Assembly (NCBI RefSeq): GCF_013409045.1
Contig: NZ_JACCBT010000001.1
Coordinates: forward strand, 6,572,001 to 6,636,000
DNA: 64,000 nt
Direction of reading: 5' to 3'
DNA from: Actinomadura citrea
Lineage (GTDB): Bacteria; Actinomycetota; Actinomycetes; Streptosporangiales; Streptosporangiaceae
Positions 59,301 through 64,000 of the stretch are shown piece after piece. Position 1 is the stretch's first letter. Each line of letters begins with the position of its first letter. The notes below the pieces were generated by a model. It saw only the letters and a program-made list of their open reading frames with translations. It had not been told where the DNA came from and searched no databases. The position numbers were made by a program, and so were the translations under genes.

Positions 59301-60149
59301 ATGAACGTCAGCGCCGGCTTCCGCGAGCTGGCCGTCCCGCCGGGCATGGTCGCGCTGTGCGCCCTCGGCCAGGCGGGCTTCCTGGTCAAGGGCGCGGGCG
59401 GGACGGTCGTGGCCGTCGACCCCTACCTGTCGGACCGGCTCGCCCGCGACTCGGAGTTCGGGCCGCCCGGACGGTGGGCGCGCCGCTTCCCGCCGCCCTT
59501 CGCCCCGGCCGACCTGGACGCCGACGTCGTGCTCGTCACCCACGAGCACGCCGACCACTTCGACCCGGCGACGCTGGCGCCGGCCCTCGCGCGCCGCCCG
59601 TTCACGGTCGTCGCGCCGCCCGTCCTGCGGGACGAGGTGGAGGCGCTCGGCGCCCGGTTCGCTCCGGCGCACGCGGGACGGCCGCAGGAGCTGGGCGGAG
59701 TCCTCGTCCATCCGGTCCCGGCCGCGCACTCCCCCGAGTACACGGGCCCGGACTGCTACGACGTCATGGTGCAGGACGGCGCGCACCGGTTCCTCGGGTA
59801 CGTCGTCGAGGTCGATCCCGGCGTGACCGTCTACCACGCGGGCGACACCGTCCCGCACCCCGAGATCGACCGGGCCCTCGACGGGCTGCGGCCGCGGGTC
59901 GCGCTGCTGCCCGTCAACGGCCGCGACCGGATCCGCGAGGAGATGGGGATCGTCGGCAACCTGACCGTCCGGGAGGCGGCGCACCTCGCCGCCCGGGCGG
60001 ACGCGCGCTGGCTGGTCCCGAGCCACCACGACCTGTTCGCCGTCAACGCCGAATCGGTCACCACGTTCGTCGACACGCTCGACCGCCGGTTCTCCGACCA
60101 GGAGTACCTCGTGCCCAAGGTCGGACGAGCGGTCGTGCTCGGAGTCTGA
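59301..60149 (+). CDS. UlaG-like metallo-beta-lactamase-fold hydrolase
   Basis: Protein of 282 residues. The metal motif is VLVTHEHADHFDPATL (HxHxDH), with a further His in PAAHSPEYTG, Asp in YHAGDTVPHP and His in VPSHHDLF. The order fits the L-ascorbate-6-phosphate lactonase UlaG group, so lactone opening after the dehydrogenase step is plausible. AAGGGAG precedes ATG 59301. It lies 43 bp after the dehydrogenase gene. Confidence 0.83.
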   Translation: MNVSAGFRELAVPPGMVALCALGQAGFLVKGAGGTVVAVDPYLSDRLARDSEFGPPGRWARRFPPPFAPADLDADVVLVTHEHADHFDPATLAPALARRPFTVVAPPVLRDEVEALGARFAPAHAGRPQELGGVLVHPVPAAHSPEYTGPDCYDVMVQDGAHRFLGYVVEVDPGVTVYHAGDTVPHPEIDRALDGLRPRVALLPVNGRDRIREEMGIVGNLTVREAAHLAARADARWLVPSHHDLFAVNAESVTTFVDTLDRRFSDQEYLVPKVGRAVVLGV

Positions 60150-60216
60150 GAGGTCCTTTCCGCATGTGCCCTTCCACGACCAGCCAGAACGCCACCGCGC
60201 GCGAAGAGGAGCCGCC

Positions 60217-60975
60217 ATGCGCGGGCTGACCGGAAAGAACGTCCTGATCACCGGCGGCACCAGCGGGATCGGGGCGGCCGCGGCGCGGCGCTTCCTGGAG
60301 GAGGGCTCGCGCGTCTTCGTCTGCGGCCTCGACGGGGTCGGGGAGACGGTCGAGGAGCTGGGCGCGCTCGGCGAGATCGGCGGGACGGTGTGCGACGTCA
60401 GCCGGGAGGACGAGGTCGCCCGGCTCCTCGCCGAGGCCGAGTCCGCGCTCGGCGGGATCGACGTGCTGCTGAACAACGCCGGGACCAGCCGGCGCGAGCC
60501 GTTCCTGGAGATCACCGCCGGGCACTGGGACACCGTCATCGCGGTGAACCTGCGCGGGATGTTCCTCGTCGGCCAGGCCGTCAGCCGGGCGATGGTCGCC
60601 CGCGGCACGCGCGGCTCGATCGTCAACATGGCCTCCACGAACGCGCTCGGCGGCGAGGCGGACTACGCCCACTACAACGCCTCCAAGGGCGGTGTGCTCC
60701 AGCTGACCAGGACGATGGCCGTCGAGCTGGGCGCGCACGGCATCCGGGTCAACGCGCTCTGCCCCGGCTACATCAGGACCCCGCTCAACGCCTCCATCGA
60801 GGCGGGCCTCGACCCCGGGTTCGTCGCCGCCTACCAGCGCGACCACATCCCCCTCGGCCGGGCCGGGCGGGCGGAGGAGGTCGCCGCCGCCTACGCCTTC
60901 CTGGCCTCCGACGACGCCTCCTTCGTCCACGGAGCCGAGCTGGTCATCGACGGCGGCCAGCTCGCGATCATGTAA
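60217..60975 (+). CDS. Short-chain dehydrogenase/reductase
   Basis: Protein of 252 residues of the classical SDR family: TGGTSGIG cofactor loop, NNAGTS, the catalytic Ser in NMASTNALGG and YxxxK in YNASKGG, then PGYIRTPLN. Acidic/neutral residues after the second strand (VCGLDG) suggest NAD. AGAGGAG precedes ATG 60217. It probably oxidises a sugar, sugar acid or cyclitol of this pathway. Confidence 0.88.
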   Translation: MRGLTGKNVLITGGTSGIGAAAARRFLEEGSRVFVCGLDGVGETVEELGALGEIGGTVCDVSREDEVARLLAEAESALGGIDVLLNNAGTSRREPFLEITAGHWDTVIAVNLRGMFLVGQAVSRAMVARGTRGSIVNMASTNALGGEADYAHYNASKGGVLQLTRTMAVELGAHGIRVNALCPGYIRTPLNASIEAGLDPGFVAAYQRDHIPLGRAGRAEEVAAAYAFLASDDASFVHGAELVIDGGQLAIM

Positions 60976-60983
60976 GGGAACCC

Positions 60984-62273
60984 ATGGCACGCATCGTCTT
61001 CATCGGCGCCGGCAGCGTCGAGTTCACCAAGAACGTCCTGTCCGACATCCTCACCCTCCCCGGGCTCGGCGCGTCCACCCTGGTCCTGCACGACATCGAC
61101 GCCGGGCGGCTGGCCACCGCGGAGGCCATGGCCCACTGGATGGTGCAGCACCTGGGGTTGCCCGCCAAGGTCGAGGCGCACACCGACCGGCGCGCCGCGG
61201 TCGACGGCGCCGACTACGTGATCAACGAGATCGCGGTCGGCGGGTACGCGGCCACCCGGATCGACTTCGAGGTCCCCGCCCGGTACGGGCTGCGCCAGAC
61301 GATCGGCGACACGCTCGGCATCGGCGGCATCTTCCGGGCGCTGCGCACCATCCCGGTCATGGTGGCGCTCGGCGACGACCTGGCGGAACTGGCCCCGCAC
61401 GCGCTGCTGCTCAACTACACCAACCCGATGTCGATGGTCCCCCGCGCGGTGTACGAGGGGACGCCGTTCCGCAACGTCGTCGGCATCTGCCACTCCGTCC
61501 GCGACACCGAGGCCCGGCTGGCGCGGCTGGTCGGCGTCCCGGAGGAGGAGATCGGCTTCGTCACCGCCGGGGTCAACCACCAGGCGTTCGTGCTGAGGTT
61601 CGAACGGCACGGCGAGGATCTCTACCCGAGGCTGGCGGCGGCGATCGGGGCCGACCCCGCGCTGCGGCGCACCGTCCGGGCCGAGATCTTCACGCGGTTC
61701 GGGCACTTCCCGACCGAGTCCAGCGTGCACGGCTCGGAGTACCTGCCCTGGTTCCTGCGGCACGACGACCAGGTCGAGCACTTCGGCGTCCAGGTCGGCG
61801 CCTACCTGGAGTGGTCGCGGGAGAACCTCGGCACCTACGAGGAGACCCGCCGCCGCCTCGCCGCGGGCGAGGGCGTGGAGATCGAGCCGATGTCGGAACT
61901 GGCCTCGGAGATCATCCACTCGGTCGAGACGGGCGAGCGCAGGATCGTGCACGGCAACGTCCGCAACGACGGCCTGATCACCAACCTGCCCGCGGACGCG
62001 TTCGTCGAGGTCCCGTGCGTGGTCGACCGGGCGGGCGTGCGGCCGACGCGGGTCGGCGCGATGCCGCCGCAGCTCGCCGCGCTCAACCGCACGTTCCTCA
62101 ACGTCGGCGAGCTGACCGTCCGGGCCGCGCTGGAGGGACGGCGCGACCACGTCCACCACGCGGCCATGCTCGACCCGAACGCCGCGGCGACCCTCACGCT
62201 CGCCCAGATCCACGACCTGGTCGAGGACATGATCGAGGCCCATGGGGACGCGCTCCCCGAGGGGATCCGCTAG
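60984..62273 (+). CDS. GH4-family glycosidase (MelA-like)
   Basis: Protein of 429 residues. GH4 enzymes use NAD and a divalent metal to cleave glycosides by a redox-elimination mechanism. FIGAGSVEFTKNVLSDIL is the NAD loop, NYTNPMSMV contains the substrate Asn, GICHSV holds the metal Cys and GVNHQAFVLRFE the metal His. The CHS motif is that of alpha-galactosidase/alpha-glucuronidase-type members. It starts eight bases after the SDR stop. The substrate, such as an alpha-galactoside or alpha-glucuronide, is not certain. Confidence 0.9.
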   Translation: MARIVFIGAGSVEFTKNVLSDILTLPGLGASTLVLHDIDAGRLATAEAMAHWMVQHLGLPAKVEAHTDRRAAVDGADYVINEIAVGGYAATRIDFEVPARYGLRQTIGDTLGIGGIFRALRTIPVMVALGDDLAELAPHALLLNYTNPMSMVPRAVYEGTPFRNVVGICHSVRDTEARLARLVGVPEEEIGFVTAGVNHQAFVLRFERHGEDLYPRLAAAIGADPALRRTVRAEIFTRFGHFPTESSVHGSEYLPWFLRHDDQVEHFGVQVGAYLEWSRENLGTYEETRRRLAAGEGVEIEPMSELASEIIHSVETGERRIVHGNVRNDGLITNLPADAFVEVPCVVDRAGVRPTRVGAMPPQLAALNRTFLNVGELTVRAALEGRRDHVHHAAMLDPNAAATLTLAQIHDLVEDMIEAHGDALPEGIR

Positions 62274-62277
62274 CCCG

Positions 62278-63303
62278 ATGGAGCTGAGCGAGTACCGGCC
62301 CCGGCCGCGCCTGCGCGTGCCGGGGTCGCGCGTTCCCCGCGCCGCCTTCCCCGCGGTCGACGCCCACAACCACCTCGGCCGCTGGCTGACCGGCGGCTGG
62401 TCGGTGCCCGACGTCGGCCGGCTGCTGGCCCTTATGCAGGACTGCGGCGTCCGCGCGATCGTCAATCTCGACGGCCGCTGGGGCGAGGAGCTGGAGGCCA
62501 ACCTCGAACGCTACGATCGCGCCCACCCGGGCCGGTTCGCGACGTTCTGCCACGTGGACTGGGACGACCTCGCCCGCACCGGCGGCCGGGGGCTCGCGCC
62601 GAGCCTGCGGCGGTCGGTGGCGGCGGGGGCGCGCGGGCTGAAGGTCTGGAAGGACCTCGGCCTGCACGTCCGGGACGGCGAGGGGCGGCTCGTCCTGCCC
62701 GACGACCCGCGCCTCGACGAGCTGTGGGAGACCGCGGCCGACCTCGGCGTCCCCGTCGCGATCCACACCGCCGACCCGATCGCGTTCTTCGACCCGGTCG
62801 ACGAGCGCAACGAGCGGTACGAGCAGCTGCTCGCGCACCCCGACTGGTCCTTCGCCGACCGGGAGCGCTTCCCGAGCTTCGAGCGCCTGGTGGACGCCCT
62901 GGAGGCGCTCGTCGCCGCGCATCCCCGGACGACGTTCGTCGCCGTCCACGCCGGGTGCCAGGCCGAGGACCTCGGACGGGTCGGGCGGATGCTCGACGCC
63001 CACCCGAACCTGCACATCGACATCGCGGCCCGCATCGCCGAACTCGGCCGGCAGCCGCGCGCCGCCCGCGCGCTCATCCTGCGGTTCCCAGGCCGGGTGC
63101 TGTTCGGCACCGACGAGTTCCCGCCGGACGCGGAGACCTACGCCACCCACTTCCGGTTCCTCGAAACGCCCGACGAGCATTTCCCGCACTCCGCGGAGGA
63201 CCCGCCGCTGATGGGCCGCTGGCGCATCAGCGGGCTCGACCTCCCCGAGCACGTCCTCGCGTCGGTCTACGCCGGCAATGCCGCTCGCCTCCTCGGCATC
63301 TGA
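62278..63303 (+). CDS. Amidohydrolase family 2 protein (TIM-barrel metal hydrolase)
   Basis: Protein of 341 residues. Metal motif HxH is in VDAHNHLGRW; IHTADPIAFF and VHAGCQAEDLG supply later His residues, and FGTDEFPPD the Asp. The family includes decarboxylases, lactonases and uronate-type hydrolases. It follows the GH4 gene by four bases and ends the rightward operon. Its active-site set is complete. A lactonase or decarboxylase role in the same pathway is inferred. Confidence 0.82.
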   Translation: MELSEYRPRPRLRVPGSRVPRAAFPAVDAHNHLGRWLTGGWSVPDVGRLLALMQDCGVRAIVNLDGRWGEELEANLERYDRAHPGRFATFCHVDWDDLARTGGRGLAPSLRRSVAAGARGLKVWKDLGLHVRDGEGRLVLPDDPRLDELWETAADLGVPVAIHTADPIAFFDPVDERNERYEQLLAHPDWSFADRERFPSFERLVDALEALVAAHPRTTFVAVHAGCQAEDLGRVGRMLDAHPNLHIDIAARIAELGRQPRAARALILRFPGRVLFGTDEFPPDAETYATHFRFLETPDEHFPHSAEDPPLMGRWRISGLDLPEHVLASVYAGNAARLLGI

Positions 63304-63360
63304 GGAGGCGAGCGGCGCCCCCGCGCCCGAGCGGCCGGGGGCCGGCTCACTCCGGCCGGC

Positions 63361-64000
63361 TCACCCCTTGACCGCCCCGGCCAGCGCCTGGACGAACCGC
63401 CGCTGGCCGACGAGGAACACGATCAGGACCGGGACGGTGGTCAGCACCGTCCCGGCCATGATCTGCGGCCAGTCGGCGCGGTGCTGCCCCTGGAAGGTGG
63501 CGAGCCCGGCCTGCACGGTGTAGTTCTCCTTGGACGAGATCGCCACCATCGGCCAGAAGAGGTCGTTCCACGCGTAGATGAAGGTGATGACCGCGAGGGC
63601 GGCCAGCGCCGGGCGCGCGACCGGCAGCACGACCCGGAAGAACACGCCCCAGCGCGAGCAGCCGTCGATCCGGGCGGCCTCCTCCAGCTCGCGCGGGAAG
63701 TTCTGGAAGAACGAGGTCATCAGGTAGACGCCGAGCGCCGAGGCGAGCTGCGGCGCGATCAGCGCTCCCAGCGTGTTGATCAGGTGCAGCTCGTTGAAGA
63801 TCAGGAAGGTGGGGATCACGGTGAGCTGGAAGGGGATCAGCGTCGTGGCGATCACCAGCGCCAGCGTGACGCGCCGGCCCGCGAACCGGAGCCGCGCGAA
63901 CGCGTACCCCGCCATGCTGCACAGCACGACCTGCGACGCCACGATCGCCAGGGACACGACCACGCTGTTGAGGAACCAGCGCGGGAACTCGGAGTCGGCC
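63361..64000 (-). CDS. Carbohydrate ABC transporter permease (MalG type), 5' end beyond window
   Basis: The visible 212 residues include several membrane spans and the EAA loop EEAARIDGCSRWGVFFRVVLP that contacts the ATPase. RWFLNSVVVSLAI at the window edge is the usual segment after the first periplasmic loop, so about 60-70 residues are missing. Sugar-specific MalG-like permeases pair with a MalF-like permease and a binding protein, expected to the right. It is convergent with the catabolic operon and probably imports its substrate. Confidence 0.88.
   Translation of the reverse strand, partial: ADSEFPRWFLNSVVVSLAIVASQVVLCSMAGYAFARLRFAGRRVTLALVIATTLIPFQLTVIPTFLIFNELHLINTLGALIAPQLASALGVYLMTSFFQNFPRELEEAARIDGCSRWGVFFRVVLPVARPALAALAVITFIYAWNDLFWPMVAISSKENYTVQAGLATFQGQHRADWPQIMAGTVLTTVPVLIVFLVGQRRFVQALAGAVKG

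Overview
The window looks like the chromosome of a filamentous actinomycete, most likely near Actinomadura/Thermomonosporaceae. The reasons are very high GC, frequent GTG and TTG starts, many 4-base stop/start overlaps (GTGA, ATGA, TTGA), an actinobacterial rnpB, a type II glutamine synthetase with a GlnR-like box, and actinobacterial families such as RNase H-phosphatase, DUF2510, PAC2 and DUF6069. The genus is an inference from gene content only.

Layout. 1-5.9 kb: partial rnpB, a TrpB2-type tryptophan synthase, a coupled three-gene housekeeping operon (Nif3 protein, zinc-ribbon coiled coil, RNase H/phosphatase), then a pyridoxamine-oxidase-fold protein and two small unknowns. 5.9-12.7 kb: a DUF2510/M48 metallopeptidase, a membrane protein resembling a VirD4/TraG coupling ATPase without a P-loop, and a divergently transcribed HerA-type ATPase. 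12.7-25.1 kb: a minus-strand operon of two giant iterative PKS/PUFA-synthase-like proteins, a 17-codon mini-ORF and an MGT-type glycosyltransferase, all joined by overlapping stop/start codons, followed by a RidA gene. The first PKS has an intact frame but has lost the catalytic residues of its KS, AT and KR, and its ACP is truncated. 25.4-35.6 kb: a RelA/SpoT-like protein with a damaged synthetase site, a universal stress protein, glnII, several secreted or membrane proteins, DUF899 and a frameshifted DUF1877 gene.

35.6-45.7 kb is an accretion of integrative-element remnants at tRNA-Val(TAC). The intact tRNA is at 45617-45688, and its 3' half recurs as direct repeats at 36666 and 35772. Three decayed tyrosine integrases lie inside, with a DUF4365 protein embedded in imperfect direct repeats, a small secreted protein, a complete IS256-family element, a double GNAT acetyltransferase and a Nudix hydrolase. 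GC is lower and much of the DNA is non-coding.

45.7-53.8 kb: core genes (NTF2-like, geranylgeranyl-reductase-like, hydrolase, CBS, PAC2), then a compact RuBisCO operon cbbL-cbbS-cbbX with divergent cbbR and a dyad-rich intergenic region. 53.8-64 kb: a saccharopine-dehydrogenase-like gene, then a catabolic locus around an IclR regulator. On one side are an FAD-linked 2-hydroxyacid oxidase and an FAH-family hydrolase. On the other are a zinc alcohol dehydrogenase, a UlaG-like metallohydrolase, an SDR, a GH4 glycosidase and an amidohydrolase, with an ABC sugar permease at the window edge. Two matching dyads (TTCCrTmATACGGAA) at the two promoters suggest one IclR regulon for a sugar or sugar-acid derivative.
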